Shown: positions 16,546-26,556 of the stretch, piece by piece
How positions within the stretch are numbered: position 1 is the first letter of the stretch
Layout: every line of letters starts with the position of its first letter
Virus record (IMG/VR): IMGVR_UViG_3300042519_002574
Span: 1-64,000 of that record
Direction: 5' to 3' (one strand)
Length of the DNA: 64,000 nt
Source: a virus
Position numbers and translations under genes: made by a program
Notes under the pieces: model-generated
The model's database searches: none
What the model saw: only the letters and a program-made list of their open reading frames with translations
Told to the model about the DNA's origin: nothing

Positions 16546-16632
16546 GTGGTTATATCAACAATACCTAATATAACTCCTGATCAATTACGTGAAGCACTTA
16601 GATTCTACGTTGGTCAAGTTTTGAAAGAATAA
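16546..16632 (+). CDS. Possible 28-aa peptide
   Basis: A GTG-initiated frame encodes 28 residues (VISTIPNITPDQLREALRF and a short tail) immediately after the kinase gene. It has sensible phage-like composition but no ribosome site, so it may be chance. Confidence 0.25.
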   Translation: MVISTIPNITPDQLREALRFYVGQVLKE

Positions 16633-16677
16633 GGAGTTATATTGATAGGAGATGGAACTCATGATAGAAGGAATTAG

Positions 16678-16878
16678 ATGGTTATGCAACTGCTCAATAT
16701 GCAATTAAACAAGGTTATAAGTATGTATAATATTCAGGATACCCAGGATACAGTAGATTCACTTAAGGACGAACTTAAATTTTATAAAGATTCTATAAAT
16801 GATCTACATGAGCGATTAAATAATAAATTAAGTAAGAAGCAAAGTTTAGTTAATAGCTTTGAGTCTCCGGCTGACTAA
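16678..16878 (+). CDS. Small coiled-coil protein, 66 aa
   Basis: The ATG is preceded by AAGGA at good spacing. The middle is a helical, charged coiled-coil candidate (VDSLKDELKFYKDSINDLHE). It is the last gene of the + strand block and overlaps the 3' end of the convergent portal gene by 29 nt. No family recognised. Confidence 0.5.
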   Translation: MVMQLLNMQLNKVISMYNIQDTQDTVDSLKDELKFYKDSINDLHERLNNKLSKKQSLVNSFESPAD

Positions 16879-18091
16879 CTTCTGTAGTTGGTGATAATTT
16901 CATCAACTCACGAAACTTATTCATTGCTTCTAGATCAGTCATGGGTATTACTTGTGTAGTAAATGCAGTTATGAAGTTTTGTATCTGTGCGCTCTCCTGA
17001 GTCGGATCATTAACATTAGTAACTGCGAAGCTACCATAATCATCTTGAACACCATAGTTCCATATAATAAGTGGACGTATAACTTTCTCAATCAGTTGAT
17101 CTCTAATCTTCTTAACTGTTGCTTCAACTGTACTATCTAGAATTGACAAATGTTTAACACTGAGTGTAGCAGTTGCAATACCGCCACTACCTTCGTCAAG
17201 CACCATACTAGGTACACCAAATGCAGCAAATATATTCTTACGCAACATAGATTCTGCGAGATTCCAGAACTGTTCACCTGCTGGTATCTGTAAGGCACTA
17301 ACTTCATTACGTTTATCGGTAACTATATGACTGTGAGTTTCAAGGTTCTGAAACTGTTCAGCTAGGTTAGCTACAGCACTAATAGCTACAGGTTTACCAG
17401 TTCTAACGTCTATGTATTGACTACCATCTTTATTTTGTAAGTAAACAGTATTCTCAGTATCAGCACGACCTAGTAATATACCTACCGCAAGTGTCTTAGC
17501 ACTAACCGCCATTTCACTGAATATAATCTCGTATAGTTTGACGTATGGATAGGCTGTTTCGCACTCTGGATCACCATAAGCAGTACGTTCGTTATAGTTA
17601 GTAACTAATCCGTTAGTAATATGAAGACACTTGTTATAAGGAATCCATAATGCACGAATCCCATCGTTATATCGAATATGAGTTAATTTACCAGCAGCAC
17701 CAGCATAACGCACTCTCTTAGGATCGAGTAGATTAATTCCCTTCAGTGTGTAGCGAGTCTTACCAAATGAACGTATTGGTTTAAATGCTATTTCAGCACT
17801 GCTATGTCCAAATGGCATAGCACTACATAATCGTCCTACTATGTCAGATAATGTGCCATCCATATTAGCTATAGCATCAAGTATGAAGTCCTGATGTTCT
17901 TTATTCTTATTCTGATAATCACCTATAGTTACAGTTGCTCTGAGTGATTTAATATTACAGCATTCCTTAGCCCAGGGATTACGAAGTATGGATTCATAAT
18001 CGCGGATTGTGTGTTTATGTGGACTAACTAACTCTTGAACAATGTTAGTAGTTAATCCAGTTATTTGAGATGACAGATAATGGTTATTCAT
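16850..18091 (-). CDS. Portal protein, DUF935 (Mu gp29-like)
   Basis: A 413-residue protein with the layout of DUF935 portals: an N-terminal YESILRNPWAKECCNIKSLR, a core containing MPFGHSSAEIAF, DPKRVRYAGAAGKL and the AFGVPSMVLDEGSGG loop, followed by the long helix that lines the channel. The portal forms the dodecameric ring through which DNA enters and leaves the head. Its place at the end of the tail block, over 33 kb from the capsid gene, is unusual. Its start overlaps the preceding gene's end by 4 nt. Confidence 0.8.
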   Translation of the reverse strand: MNNHYLSSQITGLTTNIVQELVSPHKHTIRDYESILRNPWAKECCNIKSLRATVTIGDYQNKNKEHQDFILDAIANMDGTLSDIVGRLCSAMPFGHSSAEIAFKPIRSFGKTRYTLKGINLLDPKRVRYAGAAGKLTHIRYNDGIRALWIPYNKCLHITNGLVTNYNERTAYGDPECETAYPYVKLYEIIFSEMAVSAKTLAVGILLGRADTENTVYLQNKDGSQYIDVRTGKPVAISAVANLAEQFQNLETHSHIVTDKRNEVSALQIPAGEQFWNLAESMLRKNIFAAFGVPSMVLDEGSGGIATATLSVKHLSILDSTVEATVKKIRDQLIEKVIRPLIIWNYGVQDDYGSFAVTNVNDPTQESAQIQNFITAFTTQVIPMTDLEAMNKFRELMKLSPTTEVSQPETQSY

Positions 18092-18939
18092 TGAAATTTA
18101 ATATAAGTGCTAACAATAAGTAGTTTTTTTACTTCTTCAGGAGAGATAATATTAGTATCTAATTTAGGACTTTTCACTTTAAATGGTTCTTTCCTACAAC
18201 TAGTAATTTCATCCTCATTAAAACGACATTTAGCAATATCTAGATTAATAGATTGTTCTAAACTTAATGCTGCAATAATGAAATTTAAACGTAAAGGTTT
18301 ATAGGGATCAATTATCTCGTATAATCTATTTTGATGCACTGTATATACGCTATTATTATTAATAAAGCTATAATTAGCACCAGTGTGACGATAATTATTA
18401 TAAACATCTTTGCGCCATGTTTTTAATACAGGAAGTTCTTCTGGTTCTGTATAGGTTGTAAATACGTCATCTTTTAAAACGGTTAATTGATTATATCCAC
18501 TTTTTATAACAACATAGTTACTATCAATATAATAACTATAATTTCCTCCATAAAATGATACTACTTTTTCTGGTAATTCATACTTTTTCCATTTGTTATC
18601 TCTAATTGTATAAATAATTCTACTTGGAAAATAGCTATTACTTTTTTCAGTTAGTAAATAATCAATAGTAGGTTTAGGTTTATCTTCAATACTTATCTTC
18701 CTTCTACTAGTTATTATATTTTTTCTTACCTCTTGATTATTATTAGCTACTACAACTAACCATTTACCTTCATATGGAACTATGAATCCTCTACCAATAG
18801 GAGAATTATTAGTTACTAAATAGCTGGAAGCGTATGTTTTACCATTATCGTCAGTAAATGTAGTTCCATTATAGTAACCAATAATTACATCATTGTTAAC
18901 TAAGCGTTTAATTTCATCTATTAATTTACGTTCGTTCAT
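18088..18939 (-). CDS. Hypothetical beta-rich virion-like protein, 283 aa
   Basis: Rich in Tyr, Asn and beta-prone segments (YYNGTTFTDDNGKTYASSYL, GRGFIVPYEGKWLVVVAN). The first 20 residues (KLIDEIKRLVNNDVIIG) resemble the start of the 56-residue protein at 23709. It lies between the LamG protein and the portal, so probably a structural or neck/tail component. No family identified. Confidence 0.5.
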   Translation of the reverse strand: MNERKLIDEIKRLVNNDVIIGYYNGTTFTDDNGKTYASSYLVTNNSPIGRGFIVPYEGKWLVVVANNNQEVRKNIITSRRKISIEDKPKPTIDYLLTEKSNSYFPSRIIYTIRDNKWKKYELPEKVVSFYGGNYSYYIDSNYVVIKSGYNQLTVLKDDVFTTYTEPEELPVLKTWRKDVYNNYRHTGANYSFINNNSVYTVHQNRLYEIIDPYKPLRLNFIIAALSLEQSINLDIAKCRFNEDEITSCRKEPFKVKSPKLDTNIISPEEVKKLLIVSTYIKFQ

Positions 18940-18976
18940 AATAAGTTAGATAGTAGTTGTTGAGCAAATTTCATAA

Positions 18977-19669
18977 TTAAACATTCAAGTAAGTGTCAGT
19001 TTCAGGGTTAAAAGTAGTAGTATACCTGCCAACAGAATCAGTTAACCTAACTGAATCTACATAACCACCATACAATTGTCTAACAAACGTCCCCTGAAAA
19101 TTATCTCTGGTACACATTACTCTAGGATTTGTTGCTGTAAGTGGGATTTCATAATTACTGCTAAATACTTCTAATCCGTTTAGAAATATTTTTTGAGTAT
19201 AATTAGAACGAGAAAAAGCAATATGTTGAAATGTATTGTAAGTGAATGCTACATTTGTTGTAATATCCCATGATACGTTTATTCTACCTATTCTTATTTG
19301 ACTTCCATTAATACTAAAATCAACGTCCCCAACCATACTACCAGCAAATAAAGTCCAATCAGATACTACTGTCTGGTATATCCAGACTTCAAATGTATAG
19401 TTTGACAAGTTTATTGTAGTAGTTGCTTGTACAAAGCTACCCAAAGTTGTATCTGTCGAAAACAAACTACTCCCACCATATTTACTTTGCGCTGTACTAA
19501 TTTGAGCAGTGCCAAAAACAGAAATTGTTTTAGGAGTTGGTGAACTGTCAATGATATTTGTACTACCATTAGATCCATTTCCTTTCAGAAATAGAGCTAC
19601 GTTTGCGGCAAAAGGATCTACACCACCACTAACAATAGGATTAAAAAAACCAACTGGAAAAGTAAACAT
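18977..19669 (-). CDS. LamG / concanavalin-like tail protein
   Basis: A 230-residue protein with the laminin-G-like jelly-roll pattern common in phage receptor-binding proteins: VALFLKGNGSNGSTNIIDSS at residue 25, QISTAQSKYGGSSLF, YTFEVWIYQT and YGGYVDSVRLTDSVGRY. Such domains bind sugars on the host surface. It follows the tail-fibre gene by 2 nt and is probably part of the same adhesion apparatus. Confidence 0.75.
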   Translation of the reverse strand: MFTFPVGFFNPIVSGGVDPFAANVALFLKGNGSNGSTNIIDSSPTPKTISVFGTAQISTAQSKYGGSSLFSTDTTLGSFVQATTTINLSNYTFEVWIYQTVVSDWTLFAGSMVGDVDFSINGSQIRIGRINVSWDITTNVAFTYNTFQHIAFSRSNYTQKIFLNGLEVFSSNYEIPLTATNPRVMCTRDNFQGTFVRQLYGGYVDSVRLTDSVGRYTTTFNPETDTYLNV

Positions 19670-19671
19670 GA

Positions 19672-22600
19672 TTAAACCTCAACTGATATAGGAGCTAATG
19701 TAATTGCACTAGATGATCTAGCTACTCCAGTTAACATATTAACTTTATTAGCTGTTGTATTAACTGTAGTTGTATCACCAGTTAATCGTTTAAATATAGC
19801 ATCAAGTGTAATAGTTCTACTACCAGTTGCATCTTGAATTAAGTAGATGATATAAGTTGCTCCAACTTGAATGTTGTTCATGGTCAGAGTCAGGTTTCCA
19901 GTTAGAGTTAGTATGAAAACATTACTAGCACTACCGTCTAAAGTTACTGTCCCAGTAGCAGAATTATTAATAACAGGTGTAGCATATTGTGTTTGAGTAA
20001 ATGCTTGAACTCTATTTAATGATGCTAATGTTCTAACTGTACCATTATTAACGTCTCTAGTTTTAAATAAGTTATCAGTGCTATCGACATAGAAACCAAC
20101 TTCGTTAGTTGATGTAGTAATGGGACTTCCAACAGGAGTTAATATAAATCCAGATGCGGCATTTAAACTACCAGCACTTCCAGTAGAACCTTTATCTCCA
20201 GCTATTGTTATGTTCCAACTAGTATAAGTTCCACTACCAACTGCATTATCTGATGTAATAGTAACTGAGGTACTACTAACAGCAGTAACTACACCTTCCA
20301 TATAGTTAGAAACATCATACGCAGCACGCAATCTCGTACTAACTAACCATCCTAAGTTAGAACTAGCAGTATAAGTAAACGTCTTACTACCAGTTCCAAT
20401 ACTATTAGACATTGTAGAAGTTCGCGTAACATCAACATTAACACCACTACTTTCAAAAGTAATAGTATCTGTAGTGGTGTTAGTTGTAATAGTCATTCCA
20501 GTTCCAGCAACTAACGTAATAGTATCACTAGCACTATCAGCTACTACATCAGATTGACCACTAACTGCAATTGTACTAAATGTATTACTAACAGCAGTTC
20601 CTGCGATAGTTAATGTATCAGTTGTAGAATTTGTAGTTAAGGTAATACCACTACCAGCAGCAATAGTTAATGTATCACTAGCACTATCAGCAACTATATC
20701 AGATTGTCCAGCTACAGTTATTGTACTAAATGTATTAGTGACGCTAGTTCCAGTAATAGTAATAGCATCGGTTGTGGCATTAGTAGTTAATGTAATACCA
20801 GTTCCTGCAACTAGAGTTAAACTATCATTAGTTTGATCTGCAACTACATTACTTTGTCCACTAACTGCAATAGTAGTAAATGAAGGTGAAATAACACTAA
20901 TATTTCCATCTAAACTCCAAGTATCATTAACCTTCTTATAAATATTAGCATTATCATAATTAAGATAATATGAACCATCTTCACCAATTAAACTACTAGG
21001 AACACCATTATCGCTATACCATACTGTTGCACTAGTTGAGAATAACTCACTCAGGTTACTTGTTATCTCATATAACTCACTAACACTATGATCAATAACT
21101 GTAACAACTCCAGTGTATTTAAATGCAACAAACACTTCATAACTATCAGTAGGAAATGTACTACTGTTAGATGGAGTTGAAGTAGTTACACTTAATGGTG
21201 TATATAAACCATAATTACTAGATGGTGTTGCTAATGTAGAACTAGTAAAGTCACTATAATTAAGTACATAAACATCATTACTAGCAGATGGAGTTATGTT
21301 AACTTCAGTTACGAATACGGCATTACTACTATTCTTAATATAGATAACAACATTAGTTGCATTAAACTTACCTTTACTAGAACCTGCAATAAGAGCATCA
21401 GGATAATTACTTCTAACACTAGTTGGATAATTAACAGTTACAGATAACTTCTTAGTGTTATTTAACGCGAAGCTACCATAACTAACTGGAGTTCCTATAC
21501 CATTAACTGTACTAACTACACATCGCTTAACTGCACTAACGAATGAACTAGTAGTTGATGCGAACGAAGTACCATTACTAGTAAGAAAAATATACTGGTT
21601 GGCGGTATTAGAACTTAACCCCGTTATAGTTTCGGCGGATATATCATTAAGTTCATAATTATTAACTATTCCACTACCCTTACTCTTAATTACACTAAGT
21701 CCAACATCAGAATAAATGCGCCACTTATCATATTCGTTGTAAATTAAGTTGCCGAATACACCAGGAGTATAGATACCGCTAGTTGGAGCAAATGTAACGT
21801 ATGTAGTTAAGTTAGCTAGATATGGAACATTGTTATCTAAATCAGTAATGGTGAATTTAGGACTAACTCTAACTACAGCAGCATAACCAATGTCGAGATC
21901 CTCTGGTAATGTTAACCATTGACTACGAGGTTGATAAGTTACTTCACCACTACTAACTGAAGCATCTAATACTCCAGTTATTAAATTAACATAACCAAGT
22001 AGTTCTAGTATTAGGAGACTATCGAACAATTGAGATTTATCTTCCTCAAATAATCGCACAGTACAACTAATTCTAGTTCCACTTGAAATAATAGTGCTAA
22101 ATTCATTACGTAACCAGAAGGTAACTCCATCACCTTTACTACCATCACAAGTATATGATGGTGCATTAACAATTAGATTAGGTGTGCGAACATCTTGATC
22201 ACATCCATCTGTAGCTGTAGTATCAGTTATATACGTACTAATTGCACCTACTCTAAGCCATCTACCAGTAGTTGCAGTTAATACAGTTAAGTTATCTACA
22301 GTTGCTGTACTGTATTCATCGTATTCATAGTAGTAGTTGAGGTTAGTTATGTATCTTATAAGTCCCTGAATTGGTGTTGCTGGTAATGCAGCAGAGTTAG
22401 CTACAGTACGAGCAAGTGTAGTTAGCTTGAACAACTCAACACTAGTTAATATAACTGGCGAATTAAAATCAGCACTATTAACTACCATTACTTGAGTTAA
22501 GGCAGATACGTTATTAGTAGTTGATGCTGATATAACTATGTCAGACCAAGTTTCACCACTAGCTAATGATGGTAATGTTATAGTTAATGTAGATGTTGTA

Positions 22601-22773
22601 GTTAAAGTAACTGGAACTAATGTACTATTCAGATTAAGTCCAATTAGATTCCGACCTTGAATAGAGATATAGTAAGTTCCTGTAACTCCTAAGTTACCTG
22701 AACCATTAACTACAGATACATTACCTGAATTAAATGTAAGTTGTAATTTACCCGAACTATAGGTTGTTGTCAT
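19672..22773 (-). CDS. Tail fibre-like protein with tandem beta repeats, 1033 aa
   Basis: A Ser/Thr/Val-rich fibrous protein. Between about residues 640 and 770 a repeat of some 43 residues occurs three to four times (FSTIAVSGQSDVVADSASD, then AGSGITLTTNSTTDTLTI, with variations). The C-terminal part has GSASNVFILTLTGNLTLTM and ends in a domain common to phage tail fibres. The N-terminal 300 residues probably attach to the baseplate. Transcription is away from the small + operon at 22810. Confidence 0.7.
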   Translation of the reverse strand: MTTTYSSGKLQLTFNSGNVSVVNGSGNLGVTGTYYISIQGRNLIGLNLNSTLVPVTLTTTSTLTITLPSLASGETWSDIVISASTTNNVSALTQVMVVNSADFNSPVILTSVELFKLTTLARTVANSAALPATPIQGLIRYITNLNYYYEYDEYSTATVDNLTVLTATTGRWLRVGAISTYITDTTATDGCDQDVRTPNLIVNAPSYTCDGSKGDGVTFWLRNEFSTIISSGTRISCTVRLFEEDKSQLFDSLLILELLGYVNLITGVLDASVSSGEVTYQPRSQWLTLPEDLDIGYAAVVRVSPKFTITDLDNNVPYLANLTTYVTFAPTSGIYTPGVFGNLIYNEYDKWRIYSDVGLSVIKSKGSGIVNNYELNDISAETITGLSSNTANQYIFLTSNGTSFASTTSSFVSAVKRCVVSTVNGIGTPVSYGSFALNNTKKLSVTVNYPTSVRSNYPDALIAGSSKGKFNATNVVIYIKNSSNAVFVTEVNITPSASNDVYVLNYSDFTSSTLATPSSNYGLYTPLSVTTSTPSNSSTFPTDSYEVFVAFKYTGVVTVIDHSVSELYEITSNLSELFSTSATVWYSDNGVPSSLIGEDGSYYLNYDNANIYKKVNDTWSLDGNISVISPSFTTIAVSGQSNVVADQTNDSLTLVAGTGITLTTNATTDAITITGTSVTNTFSTITVAGQSDIVADSASDTLTIAAGSGITLTTNSTTDTLTIAGTAVSNTFSTIAVSGQSDVVADSASDTITLVAGTGMTITTNTTTDTITFESSGVNVDVTRTSTMSNSIGTGSKTFTYTASSNLGWLVSTRLRAAYDVSNYMEGVVTAVSSTSVTITSDNAVGSGTYTSWNITIAGDKGSTGSAGSLNAASGFILTPVGSPITTSTNEVGFYVDSTDNLFKTRDVNNGTVRTLASLNRVQAFTQTQYATPVINNSATGTVTLDGSASNVFILTLTGNLTLTMNNIQVGATYIIYLIQDATGSRTITLDAIFKRLTGDTTTVNTTANKVNMLTGVARSSSAITLAPISVEV

Positions 22774-22809
22774 GAGTAAGAAAATAGTGTATATGAGTAA
22801 TTATAATAT

Positions 22810-23058
22810 ATGAACTTACAAGAAGCTCAATCATATATCCGCAATTTAATTCGATGTTCTTATAAAGAAAGTGGTAATAGACCTACATCAATTAGATTAA
22901 GTGGACGTACTTATAATCAAATGTCCGCTATAGCTAACCCATTTAATATGACTACAATAGCTTGGTTAGAGAAAACTTGTAATGTAGAAATAATAAATCT
23001 ATCTGCTGTTAAAGAATTACCACAACTTAGTTACCTTGACATATTAGATAAACTATGA
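22810..23058 (+). CDS. Hypothetical protein, 82 aa, C-terminal SYLDIL tail
   Basis: The first of three ATGA-overlapping small genes on the + strand inside the - strand tail block. It ends in LSYLDILDKL, nearly identical to the end of the next protein. The basic N-terminal half (RLSGRTYNQM) may bind nucleic acid, but this is speculative. The 36-nt divergent spacer upstream holds the iterated word at 22776. Confidence 0.55.
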   Translation: MNLQEAQSYIRNLIRCSYKESGNRPTSIRLSGRTYNQMSAIANPFNMTTIAWLEKTCNVEIINLSAVKELPQLSYLDILDKL

Positions 23059-23306
23059 TAACTAAACAACAAGTTAGAGACGTTATTAATAATGTTTTAA
23101 ATGGTAAATTACCACCATTAGAAGGATTACCTGATAGAACAGCTACACTACACAATATTGGTATTTATTTAAAAGCTAATGGTTATAATACAGTACCTTA
23201 TTATGGATTAGTTGAAGATTATTTAAATGTGAGATTCTGTGATCTACCAGATGTTATTACTGATATTAAACTTGTTAGTTACCTTGACATACTTAACGCA
23301 CTATGA
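23055..23306 (+). CDS. Hypothetical protein, 83 aa, paralogous tail
   Basis: Overlaps both neighbours by 4 nt. It shares size and the C-terminal VSYLDILNAL with the previous protein, so the two are probably old duplicates. The middle (NIGIYLKANGYNTVPYYG) also resembles the matching part of its neighbour only weakly. Function unknown. Confidence 0.55.
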   Translation: MITKQQVRDVINNVLNGKLPPLEGLPDRTATLHNIGIYLKANGYNTVPYYGLVEDYLNVRFCDLPDVITDIKLVSYLDILNAL

Positions 23307-23722
23307 ATAACCTAGATAAAGCAATCAATGAACTACTTCAACTAACATTAGTTGATAATAAACCAGTTTATTTAACTCAATTAAATGAACTTTATGAATG
23401 TAAGAAAAAAGAAGAGACGCTTAAATTAGAAATAGAACAATCAATTAATCGCGCCTATTTATTACGCCATAGTGATTATGTGCAACCAGTATTACTTGAT
23501 CTATTTAAATTACAGTTAAAAGAAGCTAGTTTACCTAAAGGTTATACCTTAGATGAACTAGTTACTAAACATAACATAGATTTAGTTTTACTTAAATTAG
23601 CATTAGATCAACAAATTAAAGAGGGAAATATTAAATTACATGGTGTATTAAATAGTGAGAAACATATAGTAGAGGAACGTTATTATAGTAGGTTTAAATA
23701 CGAGGACGCTACTTACTCTTAA
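23303..23722 (+). CDS. Hypothetical helical protein, 139 aa
   Basis: The third gene of the operon, mostly alpha-helical and Leu/Lys/Glu rich, with a possible winged-helix-like C-terminal half (LVTKHNIDLVLLKLALDQQI then KEGNIKLHG). The GTAAGAAAAAAG word at 23400 encodes its YECKKKEE stretch. Its 3' end overlaps a small - strand gene. Confidence 0.55.
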   Translation: MNNLDKAINELLQLTLVDNKPVYLTQLNELYECKKKEETLKLEIEQSINRAYLLRHSDYVQPVLLDLFKLQLKEASLPKGYTLDELVTKHNIDLVLLKLALDQQIKEGNIKLHGVLNSEKHIVEERYYSRFKYEDATYS

Positions 23723-23879
23723 TACTATTTTTTCTTACGGTTGTTGTATTTGTTAGAGGTACAGTTATTTGTTTACCTCTAACATCAATAACATAATTAC
23801 TATTAACTACATTAACTGTAACCTTATTCTTAACTAGTCTTCTTAACTCATCTTCTAGTAACTTCATATAGTCGTTCAT
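23709..23879 (-). CDS. Small hypothetical protein, 56 aa
   Basis: A 56-residue frame overlapping the end of the upstream 887-residue gene by 4 nt, with the N-terminus MKLLEDELRRLVKNKVTV similar to the start of the 283-residue protein at 18088. It ends in a basic TVRKNSIKSK encoded by a complement copy of the iterated word. It is possibly a truncated relative of that protein. Confidence 0.45.
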   Translation of the reverse strand: MNDYMKLLEDELRRLVKNKVTVNVVNSNYVIDVRGKQITVPLTNTTTVRKNSIKSK

Positions 23880-26539
23880 GATCCACGTCCTAGTGTATTT
23901 GGTAATAATGAACCTAATTTAAATCCTTCAGCATAAACATCAGATGGGGTTTTAGGTGTTGGTTTAATGGGTTTAACTATCTTTTCTTTTTTACTACTAA
24001 CACTAATATCTCTATCAATACCCATAGTTAAATTAGTTACTGCTGTAGTTTCAATACCAACATTAGTAACCTCTTGTTCTATAGAATGAGTTATACTAAC
24101 TACTCGTCTTCGACATTGTAAACCATTAAATATAACAGTTACTTTATCTCCAGTTGTAATACTACCGTTATATGGAACAGTCATAGTTGATGTTAATGTG
24201 TTCCTAATGTCATCTATTCTAAGTTGATTATTAACAGCAGCAGTTACTTCATTTATATTCTTAGCTTTATCGAAGTTATAACTACCAGTTCTAGGATAAC
24301 CACCAGTATAAGGGGTTGTCCAATAAACATATCTATAATTATTAGTAACTTTATCTTCTTCTTTCTTAGGTTCAATTAATTCATATTTAGGTGGTTTACG
24401 AGTATGTACAGGTGGTATTCCTGTATTAGTTGAACTACTTGTTTCTTCAGTAACTGCACGAAATCCAGGATCTTGTGATGTAAAGTTACTTGTATATGAG
24501 ATATAAGTGTCTTCACCTTGATAGTCACTACGGAAGTCCTGTTGTTTAGCACTATTCTTAGATGGTAGTATTTTAAGGAATGTTCTGTTATATGTCTCTT
24601 GTCCGCTAGTTAATGGTGGTTCAACTGGATCTCCTGATTCGCGTTCTAAATTAAGTGGATTATCAACACTTAAGAAACAACTATATTGTTCTGCTTCAGC
24701 TATTACAAACATAGGTTCAATATAAGTTGGATCTGCTACATAACTACTAGAACCATCTTTATTGCATTGTTTAATAAACTTAGATTGTTGTCCAAATTGA
24801 CGATAGTAATCTCTATGTTGAGCTAACTCATATCTCTTAGCTCCTGTAACACGAACAAACTTAAATTGATAAGTGTTATAAGTTGCAGTATCGGCACTAG
24901 ATGGAGTTTCACCATCGTTAACTGCAAGTTGATATTCTTGAGTATATCTATCATCACCTTCTATATTGGCGCGAATTAGTTTACGTCCAGTTAAATCATA
25001 ACCAAGTAGATATCCAGTTTTATCATCATAGTTATATGTAGTTTTAGTTTCTTCAATTAGTGTCCACCAATTAGTAGCAGCACTATCTAATTCAATACTT
25101 CCACCACTAATTAATGTGATATCCCATGATGTATATGCAAATCCATAACGTCGCGTAACTTCACTTATTGGATTATTATCTTCTTCAGTTATATCTATAA
25201 TAGTTTTAGTTACACCACTCTTATCATGATTAAGATCAAGTGTTTTAAGTCTAGTTATGTTAGATGGACAAGTTGCTGCATCTAAATCACCTTTAATATA
25301 AGTACGTTTAACTGGTTTACGATTTTCAAACTTAGATTGAATATCCTTAGTTGCTTCCTCAATAACTATATTACCAGCGTCATTAAAGTTATCAGGAGTT
25401 GTGTAATTGTAGATAGTTGGATATGGAATGATAAATGTATTTTCAGCAGTTAGTGATGTTACACGATTAGTTATAGTTGTTGGAACTAACGATGTGTAAC
25501 TGATGTTGTTATTGATTGATCCGTAACTACCGTTAATTGGTAATGGTAAATTACGATTAATAGTAGTATTAAAGTTACTTAATATCTTATCACTATTATA
25601 TGTCCAACTAGTAACAGCATTAAGTTTTCTACATACTATTACATCAGGTTTATTGTAATCAACAAATGCAGAATTAATATCAAGGTATTCATTAATTAAA
25701 CTACCTAATGTTACAGTTGCATTATTATCTGATTTATCTACAATTACAGTTCCTTCAATGCCAGTTATCCTAGCTCCACTTTTAGCAGCAACTTCATTAA
25801 TAGTTACGTACTTCTTAGTTTTAGCTATTTCAGTTGCATCAATTGAACATTCTGGATCTTGAAAGTTATTGTTAATATCAGTTGTATTATTAAGTGCTAT
25901 TGGATAATTAACATAGTTATCCCATTTACCACGTAGGTTAATATTAACTCTTAATATATCATCATCACTAGATAACTCTTCATTATAACTATTAACTACA
26001 AACTGATATTTACTGAGATTAAATAAACTACTTACTCTAAATAGACTTCTAACTTGAGCAATGTAATTAACGCTAGTAACTAAACTAATAGATGCAGTTG
26101 GATGATCTTGAAATGATTCACTAATAGTTATGTTAGATAGAACTGGCAATCCTGCTAATCCATTTATAGTAGGTATTCTAAGTGAATTAACTATTGGTGA
26201 ACTAAATACAGTTACATTAATTAAATTAACTGCACTATAAATAACTACTTTATTATTAATGTAAATAAACTCACCATTAACAGGGTTATTAATATCCTTA
26301 GCTAATGTGAATGTTCCATTTGTAGTTGTTATTAAATCAGGTAATGTATCAGTAGTTAATTCGTATGTTCCATTAATTCCCGCAGTTACAGTTGTAATAG
26401 TTGTAGTTACATTACTAAATAGCTTCGATATTAAACCACTATTAGTTAAACTAGTTGATTGTTTAAGAATGCTATTAATACAACTGTTATAGTATGTAGT
26501 TGCTAATTCCGGTAAATCTGTATTAGTAAGAATAAACAT
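23876..26539 (-). CDS. Tail/baseplate hub-like protein, 887 aa
   Basis: A large beta-rich protein encoded between the tape-measure region and the tail fibre, the usual place for a distal-tail or hub protein. Its start, MFILTNTDLPELA, resembles the start of the tagged proteins (MFILSDV, MFILNDVDL). Near the C-terminus is VPYNGSITTGDKVTVIFNG followed by CRRRVVSITHSIEQ, reminiscent of hub-protein domains. No enzymatic motif was recognised. The assignment rests on size and position. Confidence 0.55.
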   Translation of the reverse strand: MFILTNTDLPELATTYYNSCINSILKQSTSLTNSGLISKLFSNVTTTITTVTAGINGTYELTTDTLPDLITTTNGTFTLAKDINNPVNGEFIYINNKVVIYSAVNLINVTVFSSPIVNSLRIPTINGLAGLPVLSNITISESFQDHPTASISLVTSVNYIAQVRSLFRVSSLFNLSKYQFVVNSYNEELSSDDDILRVNINLRGKWDNYVNYPIALNNTTDINNNFQDPECSIDATEIAKTKKYVTINEVAAKSGARITGIEGTVIVDKSDNNATVTLGSLINEYLDINSAFVDYNKPDVIVCRKLNAVTSWTYNSDKILSNFNTTINRNLPLPINGSYGSINNNISYTSLVPTTITNRVTSLTAENTFIIPYPTIYNYTTPDNFNDAGNIVIEEATKDIQSKFENRKPVKRTYIKGDLDAATCPSNITRLKTLDLNHDKSGVTKTIIDITEEDNNPISEVTRRYGFAYTSWDITLISGGSIELDSAATNWWTLIEETKTTYNYDDKTGYLLGYDLTGRKLIRANIEGDDRYTQEYQLAVNDGETPSSADTATYNTYQFKFVRVTGAKRYELAQHRDYYRQFGQQSKFIKQCNKDGSSSYVADPTYIEPMFVIAEAEQYSCFLSVDNPLNLERESGDPVEPPLTSGQETYNRTFLKILPSKNSAKQQDFRSDYQGEDTYISYTSNFTSQDPGFRAVTEETSSSTNTGIPPVHTRKPPKYELIEPKKEEDKVTNNYRYVYWTTPYTGGYPRTGSYNFDKAKNINEVTAAVNNQLRIDDIRNTLTSTMTVPYNGSITTGDKVTVIFNGLQCRRRVVSITHSIEQEVTNVGIETTAVTNLTMGIDRDISVSSKKEKIVKPIKPTPKTPSDVYAEGFKLGSLLPNTLGRGS

Positions 26540-26556
26540 AATGTTGACTTTGTCCT

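Noticed and set aside
20440-20860. Repeated blocks that might look like a CRISPR array
   Set aside because: They are in-frame protein repeats of the tail fibre, without constant spacer length. No CRISPR array or cas gene was seen in the window.
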